Assembly: GCF_004208415.1 (NCBI RefSeq)
Contig: NZ_CP035758.1
Span: 5,332,001 to 5,396,000, forward strand
Direction: 5' to 3'
Source: Ktedonosporobacter rubrisoli
GTDB lineage: Bacteria > Chloroflexota > Ktedonobacteria > Ktedonobacterales > Ktedonobacteraceae
DNA: 64,000 bases
Positions 7,890-17,605 of the stretch are shown here, piece by piece. Position 1 is the first letter of the stretch. Each line of letters opens with the position of its first letter. The position numbers and the translations under genes were made by a program. Below the pieces are notes generated by a model that saw only the letters and a program-made list of their open reading frames with translations, ran no database searches and was not told the DNA's origin.

Positions 7890-8945
7890 ATGACATTTGA
7901 ACCCGATAAGGGCTCGGCCTCTGCACCCTCCACAAAGCGCTATGCAGCCGATATTCGGCAAGATCCAGAGCTTCATACAACAGTTATCGAGCTCTCTTAC
8001 CATGACCCGGCGAATCCTGCCCGCAATCTCACGGTAGCCATTGCGCCTGACCTGGGGAGCAATATGTTCAGTTTCCGCGTGGGATCGCATGACCTCATCT
8101 ACTGCGAGCACGAATTACTCAAACGCAAGGACTTTACCGGCAACTTTGTGCTCTGGCCCCTGCCAAACAGGATCAGGGATAAACGCTACACCTATCAGGG
8201 ACAGAACTATTCGCTGGCAGACATCAAAAGGCAGCAGGGCAATGCAGTGCTCATTCATGGCCTGGTCTTCGATAGACCCTGGCAGTACATGCAGCCTATC
8301 GTCGAACCGAACGGCGTCCATGTCACGACCTTCATAGAGATCAATGAAGAGAGCCCATGGTATGCCGCCTATCCTTTTGATAGCAAGCTCACCCTGACCT
8401 ATAGCCTAGACCAGCACGGCCTCAGCACAACCTATACAGTTTATAATCGCGGCGCAAGAACCCTACCTTTCGGCTTTGCCTTACACCCCTATTTTTCCTT
8501 GCTTTCAGGCAAAGATGATACTCTGGTGAGCGTTCCCGCCGATCAAGTCATGGAAGCTGACGACGAGCTATTGCCGACAGGCAGGATCTTCCCCGTAGAT
8601 AAAATCATGTATGCGATGTATGATCTACGCCAGCCTACCGCTATAGGCAACTTACAACTCGATCACGTCTATACCTCGCTGCATCCCCACGAGCCCGCCA
8701 TAATTGACTATAGGAAAAACGACCTCCAACTGTATATTACGGCAACCGAAGACTTCACCCACGCCGTAATCTATACCCCTCAAGGGCAACCCTACTTCTG
8801 CCTTGAGCATCAAACCTGCTCAACCGACGCCATTAATTTGCACAATCAAGGGCCAGAGCTGCAGAAGGCCGCCCATCTGCTCGAAGTACCGGCCGGCAAA
8901 GCCTACAGCGGGACGCTACGCTACACAATACGCTTCGGAAAGTAA
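7890..8945 (+). CDS. Aldose 1-epimerase (mutarotase-like)
   Basis: A 351-residue galactose-mutarotase-fold protein. Landmarks are NLTVAIAPDLGSNMFSFRVGSHDLIY near the N-terminus, FVLWPLPNRIRDKRYTYQG, VLIHGLVFDRPW, GFALHPYFSLLSGKDD with the conserved His, and the C-terminal ITATEDFTHAVIYTPQGQPYFCLEHQT. Members interconvert alpha- and beta-anomers of aldoses or act on related hexose phosphates. A GGGA ribosome site precedes the ATG. It is a single gene convergent with a sugar-type ABC permease at 9008, a context that fits sugar uptake, but sugar specificity is not visible. Confidence 0.88.
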   Translation: MTFEPDKGSASAPSTKRYAADIRQDPELHTTVIELSYHDPANPARNLTVAIAPDLGSNMFSFRVGSHDLIYCEHELLKRKDFTGNFVLWPLPNRIRDKRYTYQGQNYSLADIKRQQGNAVLIHGLVFDRPWQYMQPIVEPNGVHVTTFIEINEESPWYAAYPFDSKLTLTYSLDQHGLSTTYTVYNRGARTLPFGFALHPYFSLLSGKDDTLVSVPADQVMEADDELLPTGRIFPVDKIMYAMYDLRQPTAIGNLQLDHVYTSLHPHEPAIIDYRKNDLQLYITATEDFTHAVIYTPQGQPYFCLEHQTCSTDAINLHNQGPELQKAAHLLEVPAGKAYSGTLRYTIRFGK

Positions 8946-9007
8946 GCTATTCTTTGCAGTTGCCCAGAGCCAGGCCTGCCAGTCTGGCTCTACCGGGCCC
9001 CGATGGA

Positions 9008-10096
9008 TCACGCGGCAAAGCGCCCTTTGAGCTGATCTACCAGCACAGCTAGAATAATCACCAGACCTGTCGCGATAAACTGCCAGTAAGCATTGATTCC
9101 CAGGATGACAAGTCCATTTTGCAGCACGGCTATGATCAGCGTCCCTATCACCGTCCCCATAATCGTTCCTTCGCCCCCAAAAAGAGACGCACCCCCAATC
9201 ACGACAGCCGCAATAGAATCGATAAGTAAGGGATTGCCCCCATCAGCAGTGCCGCTCGTGTAGCGAAAGACATAGAGCACACCAGCAAGCGAGGCCAGGC
9301 CTGCCGAGAGCATATAGATCAAGATTTTATGACGTGCAACAGCGATACCAGCGCGCAGAGCCGCCTCAGCATTTCCGCCGATTGCATAGGTATGCCGACC
9401 AAAGCGCGTCTGTGCGAGCAGCCAGTAACAGGCTATGATCAGCACAATACTTACGAGAAGCTGAAAGGGCAAAACGCCAAGGGGCTGAAGCACATGGGCT
9501 TTGGCCAGCTTCACTGGTACTTGCCAGAACTGTATCCCCATCCCCGAAATAATATAGAAGAGATAGCCATTGCCAAGCGTATTCACGCCTTCCAGCGTCA
9601 CAGTCACCGGCTGCTCATGCTCAAGCAGAAAACCGACCCCACAGGCAATACCATACATGCCAAGGGTAACAATAAAAGGCGGGACAGAGAGGCGCGCAAT
9701 AATCAAGCCATTGATCAGGCCAGGAAGCTGCCCGAGCAGTAGGCCACAGAGCAAGGCGGCTAAAACGGTCAGGAACAACGGCACGCTGGCGCCAATCAGC
9801 ATCACCACAGTTGCCGCAACTACCGAAGCCAGACCCATCACATAGCCCGTAGATAGATCCAGGCCACCAGTAATAATCACAAAGGTCTGGCCCAGAGCCA
9901 ACAAAAGCACAAATGCCATATTGGTAACGATATTTTGTAGGTTGACAAAATCAAGAAAACGCGGATTTGCCAGCGAGAAGCCGAGCAACAGGAGCAATAA
10001 AAATAACCATGACCAGGCTTTGCTCACGTGCTCAAGCGAGGCACGTATGACTACACGTCTGGCGCGCTTACGCAGGGCCGTGTTTGATCCGTACAT
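9008..10096 (-). CDS. Ribose/simple-sugar-type ABC transporter permease
   Basis: A 362-residue hydrophobic protein of the RbsC-like BPD_transp_2 family with roughly ten membrane spans. Recognisable blocks are FVIITGGLDLSTGYVMGLASV, PPFIVTLGMYGIACG, FGRHTYAIGGNAEAALRAGI and SIAAVVIGGASLFGGEGTIMGTVIG. It would form the transmembrane channel for the binding protein encoded upstream at 10249, from which it is separated by 152 bp. No ATPase gene lies between them or next to them, so the transporter must borrow one encoded elsewhere. Substrate is probably a pentose or related sugar. Confidence 0.92.
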   Translation of the reverse strand: MYGSNTALRKRARRVVIRASLEHVSKAWSWLFLLLLLLGFSLANPRFLDFVNLQNIVTNMAFVLLLALGQTFVIITGGLDLSTGYVMGLASVVAATVVMLIGASVPLFLTVLAALLCGLLLGQLPGLINGLIIARLSVPPFIVTLGMYGIACGVGFLLEHEQPVTVTLEGVNTLGNGYLFYIISGMGIQFWQVPVKLAKAHVLQPLGVLPFQLLVSIVLIIACYWLLAQTRFGRHTYAIGGNAEAALRAGIAVARHKILIYMLSAGLASLAGVLYVFRYTSGTADGGNPLLIDSIAAVVIGGASLFGGEGTIMGTVIGTLIIAVLQNGLVILGINAYWQFIATGLVIILAVLVDQLKGRFAA

Positions 10097-10248
10097 CGAG
10101 CTCTCTTTCCGGGCTGTGCAGGCACTAGCCGGCCTGCTAATTTATGAGTAAGCGTTATAACCTTGCCTTCCCTTGTCCTGGCCGGGTTCCGGGCAGCTTA
10201 GCCCCTACCTGGAGTCCTTATTGGAACATGGCTTTAGCCGCAAATACA

Positions 10249-11322
10249 TCAATTGGTATAGACAGCCGCCTGAGCCTCTGGTGTATCAACATTGCTACGA
10301 TCGATAACCACATAGTTTGTAGCTACATGTTTCTGTAAACCAGAGGCATCGCCATTGAGAACCTTGACGGCATATTGCACGCCTATTTGCCCCATAGTGC
10401 GCGGCAACTGTCCGATAACCAGGTCAACCAGACCTTTGCGCAAATCCACAATCGCCTGCTCCGATGAATCAAAGTGGGCAACCTTGATGATCCCACTCTT
10501 ACCCGCATTCTTTACAGCCGCCGCCGCACCTTCCGAGCTATACGCATTGGCGCCGAAGATTCCAACAACATCGGGATTACTCTGCAAAAAGGCTGCAGTC
10601 TGCTGAGTTGCCTTGGAAATATCGCCACCATCATAATTCGTGCCAGCCAGCGTTACCGCCCCGTTTGTCTCATTGATCGCTGCCTTAAAACCTTGCTCAC
10701 GCTGGTCCGTCGTGCTGGCGCCCGGCTGCAGGCTCTGCAAATAGACTTTCCCTTTGCCCCCAATCGCTTTGATCAGGGCCTGACCGGCTATCCTGCCTCC
10801 TTGTGTATTATCAGAACCAATATAGGCCACGGGAAATTTTACTGGGCCATGCTCATAATCGCCATCGCCAATAAACGAATCCACAGTAATGATCTTGATG
10901 CCTTTGTCATTGGCCTTCTGCAAGGGTGCAATCAAGGATTGGTTATCGCAAGGAGCTATGATAATCGCATCAACCCCTTTAGCAATAAAGGCATCGACAA
11001 TGGGCACCTGTAAAGCTGAACTGTAATTGGCCGGCCCATCGATGAGGAGGGTTACGCCATGCGTTTTGGCCTCGTCCTGCGCCCCTTTCTGAATCATCGT
11101 ATAGAAAGGAACGCCCTTCATTCCCACGATCAGGGCAATCTTATAATTCTTGTTGGCAGACGGGTTCGAGGAATTAGCGCCTGACGCGCTCGGAGCATTG
11201 CTACATGCTGCGAGGGTTATTCCGCCTGCCAAAGCGGCTGCTCCCAGCAAAAATTCTCGGCGCTTCAGCACTTTTCTGCAGCTTGTAGTTCCCTCCAGAT
11301 CAAAAATAAATCTACTCATCAC
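10249..11322 (-). CDS. Sugar-binding lipoprotein of an ABC transporter (RbsB-like)
   Basis: A 357-residue extracellular solute-binding protein of the periplasmic-binding-protein-4/LacI-like fold. The N-terminus has a twin-arginine type signal (KRREFLLGAAALAGGITLAAC) with lipobox LAAC, predicting Tat export and lipidation at Cys40. The mature part has the two-lobe pattern: GVPFYTMIQKGAQDEAKTHGV, KGVDAIIIAPCDNQSL, YIGSDNTQGGRIAGQAL and NPDVVGIFGANAYSSEGAAAAV. It captures a sugar and delivers it to the permease encoded just downstream. The Tat-plus-lipobox combination is common in Gram-positive-like and Chloroflexota lineages. Exact ligand unknown. Confidence 0.92.
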   Translation of the reverse strand: MMSRFIFDLEGTTSCRKVLKRREFLLGAAALAGGITLAACSNAPSASGANSSNPSANKNYKIALIVGMKGVPFYTMIQKGAQDEAKTHGVTLLIDGPANYSSALQVPIVDAFIAKGVDAIIIAPCDNQSLIAPLQKANDKGIKIITVDSFIGDGDYEHGPVKFPVAYIGSDNTQGGRIAGQALIKAIGGKGKVYLQSLQPGASTTDQREQGFKAAINETNGAVTLAGTNYDGGDISKATQQTAAFLQSNPDVVGIFGANAYSSEGAAAAVKNAGKSGIIKVAHFDSSEQAIVDLRKGLVDLVIGQLPRTMGQIGVQYAVKVLNGDASGLQKHVATNYVVIDRSNVDTPEAQAAVYTN

Positions 11323-11950
11323 TATTACTCCTTTAAATATGCTGAAAATACCGGCATGACGCTATCAAGCCGATCCGTCACAGTCCCCTTTGCTCTGGCA
11401 TACAAGTCACTCCATCTTGTGCCCGGGATCTCTTCCTAACTCCGGCCTTAGGCCTGGCGACATCCGATTAATAGTGCTTTAGATCAATATCAAAGATAAA
11501 TCGGGTCCTACGTTTTAACAGAATCATAGGCCGAATTAAATTACAGCAAGCATTCATTAAAATATAGCAGTATTTTGTTCACAGCATAACCAAAACAGTT
11601 TTTTGAGCATAAGTCATTCCCACAAATTTAGGAGAAAAATACCATATTCAGGCAATATACACAAGATAATAAGTAAGCAGGGATAAAAAAATGCTTTTAA
11701 GCTTGCTAGCTCTCTCAATCAACACTTGCTGTGCTATTATAGAAGCAGGCAATGGAGGATCGATCAAGCATTCTTATCCGGCTCCGCTGCATGCTCAGTC
11801 AAAGTCACCCGGGAGGTCATTTCTCGGGCCGGAAATCATGCCTCTCTTAAGTACAGGAGCTTCTCCGGTAAGCACTGCCAATCGATCCGCCTGGTTAGAG
11901 AATGCACTATGTTCGTCAGACGCAGCAACGAAGAGGAGAAGAACAAAGCC
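11323..11950. other. Divergent intergenic region
   Basis: AT-rich spacer between the ABC binding-protein gene (minus) and the LLM oxidoreductase gene (plus). An open frame runs from 11726 into the oxidoreductase, but its N-terminal part lacks family similarity, so I treat it as untranslated. I could not assign a convincing promoter pair. Confidence 0.5.
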
Positions 11951-12883
11951 ATGGAGTTTGGTATCTTCCTGCCGATCTCAGGGCGCGCCAGCGGACCTGA
12001 TACACTCATAGAGGCGGCTCGCAGTGCGGAGGCTCAGGGCTTCAATGCAGTATGGTCCGCGGATCGTGTGGTAACGCCGTGGCAGATCAATACTTCCTAC
12101 CCCTATAGCGAAAACCACGAGTTTATAGTTCCTCCCGATCGTCCATTTCTAGATTCGCTCACCTGTCTGGCCTTCCTGGCCGGCTGCACAGAGAAGATAA
12201 CCCTGGGCATTAGTGTTCTGGTGCTGCCTTATCGCCATCCTCTGTACTGGGCACGCGTTGCCGTTTCGATCGAAAGGCTTTCTCGCGGCCGCCTGATCAT
12301 GGGAGTTGGAATAGGCTGGATGGAAGAGGAATTTGCTGCTCTGGACGTCCCCTTCAAAGCGCGCGGACGTATGACCGATGAGCAATTGCAGATAATTGAT
12401 GCGCTATGGACGCAAGAGCATATCAACTTTACTGGCCAGTATTATAATTTTCAGGACCTTGCCTTCCACCCGAAACCGCTCCAAAAGCCTCGCATTCCCA
12501 TCTGGGTTGGTGGCGAGGGCCAGCAGGCGCAACGAAGAGCCGCGCGGTATGGAGATGCCTGGTTTCCCTATTTTGTCACGATCACCCCGGCGGAACTGCA
12601 GGCCGGCTACGCCCATGTACAGGCGCAGGCACGAGAAGCTGGACGCAATCCAGAGCAGATCCTTTTGACCTGTTGCCGTCCAATCGAGCTCACCGCTCAG
12701 CCGGTCCCACAGGACGAACGGCACCTACGCGGAACGCCGGAACAGCTGGTAGAAGCCTTACAAGAGTACCGCCGCATTGGAGTGAAGCATCTCGCCCTGC
12801 AATTCATGGTCCCGCGCTGGCCTGACAGAGTAGAGCAGATTGCCCGCTTTGCGCAAGAGGTGATGCCCCAGCTGCGCGCTTAA
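11951..12883 (+). CDS. LLM class (luciferase-like) F420-type oxidoreductase
   Basis: The 310-residue product begins MEFGIFLPISGRASGPDTLIEAARSAEAQGFNAVW, the usual N-terminus of TIM-barrel luciferase-like oxidoreductases that use F420 or FMN. Other blocks are ITLGISVLVLPYRHPLYWARVAVSIERLSRGRLIMGVGIGWMEEEF, which contains the cofactor-binding region, and PKPLQKPRIPIWVGGEG. The frame is open upstream to 11726, but family alignment and a GAGGAG ribosome site at 11933-11938 support ATG 11951. It stands alone. Substrate is unknown; the LLM family includes many oxidoreductases of unknown role. Confidence 0.85.
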   Translation: MEFGIFLPISGRASGPDTLIEAARSAEAQGFNAVWSADRVVTPWQINTSYPYSENHEFIVPPDRPFLDSLTCLAFLAGCTEKITLGISVLVLPYRHPLYWARVAVSIERLSRGRLIMGVGIGWMEEEFAALDVPFKARGRMTDEQLQIIDALWTQEHINFTGQYYNFQDLAFHPKPLQKPRIPIWVGGEGQQAQRRAARYGDAWFPYFVTITPAELQAGYAHVQAQAREAGRNPEQILLTCCRPIELTAQPVPQDERHLRGTPEQLVEALQEYRRIGVKHLALQFMVPRWPDRVEQIARFAQEVMPQLRA

Positions 12884-13053
12884 CTCACAGGTCTGGGTCA
12901 CTTTAACGCCTCATTTACACATATCTGGAATCGGGCTAGCAAAGAAAATATGCCAGCCTGGCAATCGTTCTAAAAGCCAGCAAACCTTGACATATGGGTG
13001 CGCTGGCTGAATTCTTAAACTCGCAAGAAAAAGTTAAGAAAAAGGAAATTACC

Positions 13054-13947
13054 ATGCAATCGCCAATACTTACCGCTGATAGGCTATCTCAAAGTTACAC
13101 TGCGGCCATTGATGCGCTCTGTACTATAGCCAGAACATACTTTTTTGAGCAAGGAAAAACAGCCAAGGCCTTGCATTTTCTTCACACTGCACAGCAATTG
13201 CTAGAAGGGGATGAGGTAAAGCCACAAGATCGCTGCAAGTTCCTGCTGCAATACGCCAGCATTCTGGCAACAGCTCACCACCAGACTCATGAGGATGCCG
13301 CACTGCTGTTCTCGACAATTCGGGAAGCAAACCAGCTTGCCGAAACGCTCAATGATCAGCAACAACGCGCTGATGTCCTGAGCGTGCTTGGACAAGCTCA
13401 TTATACTACCACACTCTCGGCCAGGATAGATAGTGGTAAATCGCCCAACTGCTCTCAAGCTGAAGGAGATTATGCCGAGGCTCTTACTCATCAGCAGCAA
13501 GCGCTTGAGCTCAGAGAAGCGCTGCACGATACACGGGGAATGAGCGAGTCGCACTTTCTCATCGGCCTCGTGCATGAGCGCTGGGGGCAGAGCGAGCAGG
13601 CCAGGGAGCATTATAGACAAGCCATCCAGCTAGCCGAGCAATATGGCCACCTTTATGAAAGGACCGAGCCAACTCGCCATCTGGCCTGGTATGCCTTTCT
13701 TGGGAAAAAAGATCTGGATGAAGCACTCGCCTACGCCCAGCAAGCGCTAGCTTTGCGTGAAGCCGCCAACTTCCAGCCCTATCTGCCCTTCGATCACCTC
13801 TTGCTCAGCGACATATACAAGGCCAAAGGGGAGACGGCTAAGGCTCTGCTTCATGCTCAGAAAGCTGTCTTGCTTGCCGAGGAAACGGGATCACAAAGCT
13901 TTATCGCGTTTACTAGTGAACGCCTGGAGGGCTTAAATAAGCTATAG
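13054..13947 (+). CDS. Tetratricopeptide-repeat protein
   Basis: A 297-residue helical protein built of TPR-like pairs, for example NDQQQRADVLSVLGQAHYTT, YAEALTHQQQALELREALHD, GMSESHFLIGLVHERWGQSE, QAREHYRQAIQLAEQYGH and KAKGETAKALLHAQKAVLLAEE. The repeat spacing (LGxxx, AxxxxxxAL) is clear. AAGGAAA immediately before the ATG at 13054 supports this start over an in-frame ATG at 12994. TPR proteins mediate protein-protein contacts; the lack of an attached enzymatic or DNA-binding domain leaves the role unknown. It is isolated, convergent with cydC. Confidence 0.8.
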   Translation: MQSPILTADRLSQSYTAAIDALCTIARTYFFEQGKTAKALHFLHTAQQLLEGDEVKPQDRCKFLLQYASILATAHHQTHEDAALLFSTIREANQLAETLNDQQQRADVLSVLGQAHYTTTLSARIDSGKSPNCSQAEGDYAEALTHQQQALELREALHDTRGMSESHFLIGLVHERWGQSEQAREHYRQAIQLAEQYGHLYERTEPTRHLAWYAFLGKKDLDEALAYAQQALALREAANFQPYLPFDHLLLSDIYKAKGETAKALLHAQKAVLLAEETGSQSFIAFTSERLEGLNKL

Positions 13948-13983
13948 GCAGCGCTTAAACGTACAGACAAGCGTGGCGCTATC

Positions 13984-14003
13984 CGCTGGCTCGTTGGCCA
14001 GCG
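13984..14003. terminator. Hairpin between the TPR gene and cydC
   Basis: CGCTGGC (13984-13990) and GCCAGCG (13997-14003) form a 7-bp stem with a 6-base loop between two convergent genes. There is no T-run, so termination is only suggested by position. Confidence 0.3.
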
Positions 14004-14096
14004 AGTAGTGCTACGCCTGCTAAGGCTTTGTAGCAAGTGGCTCCCGAGCTAAAGCGCTGGCAAGAGCTTGCAACGTTCATAGCTCAGCGCCAGAGC

Positions 14097-15851
14097 TCAC
14101 ACCAGCACCTGTCGCTGCATATTCCACAATTTCCAGTAATAGCCCTCTAGCTGCATCAACTCATACGGCTTGCCGCACTCCACCACCTTGCCTTCGTTCA
14201 GCACCACGATTTCATCGGCAATATCCATATCCACGAGCCGATGCGTAATCATAAGCGTTGTGCGCCCCTTCATCAGTGTGCGCAGCTCTTGCAAGACCTC
14301 CCGTTCAGTCAGAGCATCAAGATTGGCAGTTGGCTCATCAAGAAGCAGTATGGGAGCATCCTTTAAGATCGCCCGCGCGATGGCCAAGCGTTGGCGCTCG
14401 CCGCCGCTTAGCAACAGGCCTTGCTCACCGATCTGCGTATCGTAGCCGTGGGGCAAAGCCTCTATCACTTCATGGATTCGGGCCTGTTTCGCCGCTTGAA
14501 CGAGCTCCTCAAAGCTGGCAGCAGGTTTGGCCAGGCGCAAATTTTCGCGCACGGTTGTATTAAACAGATGCGTATCCTGCGTCACCACGCTGATCAGCTT
14601 ATGCAAATCATCCTGTCGATAGCGGCGCAGCTCATAACCTCCCAACCTGATATGGCCCTCTTGATACTCCCAGAAACGTTGCAAAAGCTGGGCAAGCGTC
14701 GATTTGCCCGCACCGCTCAGTCCCACCAGAGCCAGGCACTGCCCCTGAGGCACCGTAAAGCTCACATCCTTAACTGCCCGTCCTCGACCCGGCACATAGC
14801 TAAAACCGACATGCCGCAGCTCGATATCATAGCACGCTGGCTGGGGAGATGTTCCAGGCTCATCACAGACTTCGGGCCGCGCATCCACAATCTCGAACAG
14901 GCGCTTTGCCGCCCTTAACGTACCGCCTAGCTGCTGGAAAGCTTCGGGCAAGGACTGGACAGCCTCAAAGCCTGAAGCCGTGGCCAGGATCAACAAAGCC
15001 AGGTAGACACCATGAAGCTGTCCCTGCTGCACCAACGGTATTGCCACAAGCAGCATCGTCCACACTGCCAGATTGAGAAAGAGATTGCTAAGCAGGCTCT
15101 GTAGCCCACTAATATGTGCCATGCGCATCTGCAGGCGCGCAAGGGCCTCATCGAGTTGTCGCATGCTCGTGGACAGACGCGATTCCTGACCAAAGGCCAC
15201 AATATCGGCGATACCCTGGATACTATCCACCATCTGCGCACTCAATTCGGCCTTACGCTCAACAAGTTGCTCTCCCGCTTTATGGCCAAGCACATAGGCC
15301 AGGCTGGGAATCCCCACTGCGGCCAGCAGATAAAAGGCAGTGAAGACCAGAGCGAACAGCTGATTAAAGGCACCCAGCAGCCACCACATGCCAAGCGCGA
15401 CAAGCAAAGCCACCAGCGGCGGGGCCAGCACGCGCACATAGACGTTCTGCAGCATATCGACATCAGCTACAATTCTGCTCAAGATGTCACCACTGCGCAA
15501 GCCCGTGCCTTTGCTATGGGCAAAATCCAGCACACGCGCCGGCATCAGAGGCTCCAGGGCTTCGTAGAGCCATACCCGAATGCTGGTCAACAGGCGAAAG
15601 GTAGCCTGGTGCGAGACCAGGCGCTCCAGGTAGCGGAACGCGCCCCGCGCGATGCCAAAGAAACGCACGCCAACGATAGCAATGCTTAGCGCAGCAAAGG
15701 ACGGATGCAGGGCCGCCATCGAGATCAAGTAGGCCGAAGTTGCCATCAGGCCTACGCCGCAGGCCACAGTAATACAGCCGGTAAGCGCGGCCAGGACCAT
15801 CGAGCCCTTCACCGGTCCGGCCAGTTTGAGCAAGCGCCAGAACGTTTTCAT
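14097..15851 (-). CDS. cydC: Thiol reductant ABC exporter subunit CydC
   Basis: A 584-residue half-size ABC exporter: an N-terminal membrane domain with about six spans (residues 1-310) and a C-terminal ATPase with Walker A GLSGAGKST, signature LSGGERQRLAIARA and Walker B ILLLDEPTANLD. CydC pairs with CydD; the heterodimer exports glutathione or cysteine and is needed to assemble cytochrome bd. The start overlaps the cydD stop by 4 bp, and the gene is last in the cydABDC transcript. Family-level similarity among ABC exporters is high; operon context makes the CydC call secure. Confidence 0.93.
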   Translation of the reverse strand: MKTFWRLLKLAGPVKGSMVLAALTGCITVACGVGLMATSAYLISMAALHPSFAALSIAIVGVRFFGIARGAFRYLERLVSHQATFRLLTSIRVWLYEALEPLMPARVLDFAHSKGTGLRSGDILSRIVADVDMLQNVYVRVLAPPLVALLVALGMWWLLGAFNQLFALVFTAFYLLAAVGIPSLAYVLGHKAGEQLVERKAELSAQMVDSIQGIADIVAFGQESRLSTSMRQLDEALARLQMRMAHISGLQSLLSNLFLNLAVWTMLLVAIPLVQQGQLHGVYLALLILATASGFEAVQSLPEAFQQLGGTLRAAKRLFEIVDARPEVCDEPGTSPQPACYDIELRHVGFSYVPGRGRAVKDVSFTVPQGQCLALVGLSGAGKSTLAQLLQRFWEYQEGHIRLGGYELRRYRQDDLHKLISVVTQDTHLFNTTVRENLRLAKPAASFEELVQAAKQARIHEVIEALPHGYDTQIGEQGLLLSGGERQRLAIARAILKDAPILLLDEPTANLDALTEREVLQELRTLMKGRTTLMITHRLVDMDIADEIVVLNEGKVVECGKPYELMQLEGYYWKLWNMQRQVLV

Positions 15852-17590
15852 GCGACCTCCTTACGCTGGTAGGCCAGAACCATTTGTCGATAGAGTCCCG
15901 CTTTCGCAAGCAGTTCCTCGTGCGTGCCAATCCCCACAACCCGGCCTTTATCCAGCAAAACGAGCTGATCGGCTTGCATCACCGTGTGTAAGCGATGGGC
16001 AATAATCAAGGTCATACGCTCACGCATCAGATCTTCCATCGCTTGCAGGACCTCTTTCTCGTTAACGCTATCAAGGTTCGCCGTAGCCTCGTCGAGAATA
16101 AGCAAGGGAGTATTGTTGAGGAAGGCGCGGGCCAGGCTCAAACGCTGGATCTGTCCCCCGCTCAAGCTAAGGCCGCGTTCGCCGATCACTGTCTGGTAGC
16201 CCTGGGACAAGCTCTGCACAAACTCGTGTAAACGGGCCCGCTTTGCCGCCGCAACTACTTCATCCATTGGCGCATCGGGCCGGCCCAGGCGAATATTTTC
16301 GGCGAGCGTGGTATTAAACAGATAGGGGCGCTGAGGTACCCAGGAGACCAGTTCCCGCCAGGCTTGAGCCGTCATTTGCGACAAGGGCACGTCATCGGCA
16401 AGGATAGTGCCGCCAGTCGGTTCCATAAAGCGCAGGAGGAGTGCAGCCAGCGTGCTCTTGCCCGAGCCGCTTGGCCCAACCAGGGCCACCTTCTTGCCAG
16501 CTTTGAGCGTGAAAGTCACATTGTGCAGGACCGGGCGCTCCTCGGCACCGCTTCCATATGTGTAGGAAACATCCTCAAAGCGCAGCTCGTGCCGCAGTGC
16601 AGGAGTCGCGGCACAAGCCGCACCCGAGGAAGCTGGAAGGGGTTCATCCAGTATGGCAAAAATGCGCTCGGCCGCCGCTGTACTCTCCATGCTGGCATGG
16701 AAACGCGTGCCAAGCATACGCAAAGGTTGATAGAACTCTGGCATCAACAGCAAGACAAGAAAAGCCGTCGCAAAAGACATCTGGCCAGCCAGCAAGCGCA
16801 TCCCGATCTCTACAGCAATCACGGCCATACTAATCGTTGCGCCCATCTCCATGACAAAGGCCGAGAGAAAAGCCACGCGCAGCACCTTCATGGTCACTTT
16901 GCGAAATTGCTCGCTGACCTGCTTCACAGTATCGCGTTGCGCATGGCTGCCGCCAAATTGCTTGAGCGTGACCATGCCTTGCATAATATCAAGGAAATGT
17001 GCGCTAAGCACGCTGAGCTGCTTCCACTGCTGCTTATTCAAGGCGTTGGCCTTTTTGCCAATCAGAGCCAGTAGAATAGGCAGAACAGGAGCCATCAGCA
17101 GCAGAGCCACGCCCGAGAGCACATCTGTCGCGAACACAGCCACGAGCACAATCGCCGGGATGCAGGCGGTCGCAAAGATCTGCGGCAAGAACTGCCCAAA
17201 GTAGGCATCCAGGGCCTCGGTTCCCTCAACAAACGTACTCGCCAGTTCGCCGCTGCGCTCCTGCCTGGTATAGGCTGGTCCCAGAGCTAACAGCTGACCC
17301 AATAGTCGCTGACGCAGATAGGTCTTGGCCTGCACAGAAGCCCGATTATTGATTACTTCATTGCCCCAGGATAGTAGCGCTCTTCCTAGTATAACAAGCA
17401 AGAGAAACAGAAGCAATAAGGCTACCTGTTGTAAACCCTGGTGAGCCAGAAAGGCTGCAGTGATAATCTGATTGATAGAGAATGCCTGAGCCACGACGAA
17501 GGTCCCGGCCAGCATAGCCAGAGCAATCATGCCAAGCATATAACCGCGCATATGTGGCACCTGGCTCATAAGGCGCTTGCTTATGTTCAT
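15848..17590 (-). CDS. cydD: Thiol reductant ABC exporter subunit CydD
   Basis: A 580-residue half-size ABC exporter. The membrane domain (about 1-310) contains the region RSGELASTFVEGTEALDAYFGQFLPQ typical of CydD. The ATPase has Walker A GPSGSGKST, signature LSGGQIQRLSLARA and Walker B LLILDEATANLD. With CydC it forms the exporter of reduced thiols required for haem insertion into cytochrome bd. It begins 15 bp after the cydB stop and overlaps cydC by 4 bp, so all four cyd genes are very likely one transcript. Confidence 0.94.
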   Translation of the reverse strand: MNISKRLMSQVPHMRGYMLGMIALAMLAGTFVVAQAFSINQIITAAFLAHQGLQQVALLLLFLLLVILGRALLSWGNEVINNRASVQAKTYLRQRLLGQLLALGPAYTRQERSGELASTFVEGTEALDAYFGQFLPQIFATACIPAIVLVAVFATDVLSGVALLLMAPVLPILLALIGKKANALNKQQWKQLSVLSAHFLDIMQGMVTLKQFGGSHAQRDTVKQVSEQFRKVTMKVLRVAFLSAFVMEMGATISMAVIAVEIGMRLLAGQMSFATAFLVLLLMPEFYQPLRMLGTRFHASMESTAAAERIFAILDEPLPASSGAACAATPALRHELRFEDVSYTYGSGAEERPVLHNVTFTLKAGKKVALVGPSGSGKSTLAALLLRFMEPTGGTILADDVPLSQMTAQAWRELVSWVPQRPYLFNTTLAENIRLGRPDAPMDEVVAAAKRARLHEFVQSLSQGYQTVIGERGLSLSGGQIQRLSLARAFLNNTPLLILDEATANLDSVNEKEVLQAMEDLMRERMTLIIAHRLHTVMQADQLVLLDKGRVVGIGTHEELLAKAGLYRQMVLAYQRKEVA

Positions 17591-17605
17591 TGCCGGTTGC
17601 CTCTT

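Noticed and set aside
11726..11950. 75-codon N-terminal extension of the LLM oxidoreductase
   Set aside because: The extension lacks family similarity, and the usual N-terminus begins at ATG 11951 behind a ribosome site.
15114..17074. Open frames of up to 236 codons on the plus strand opposite the cyd genes
   Set aside because: They mirror cydC and cydD, which have full ABC motifs; the opposite frames have no family features or ribosome sites.
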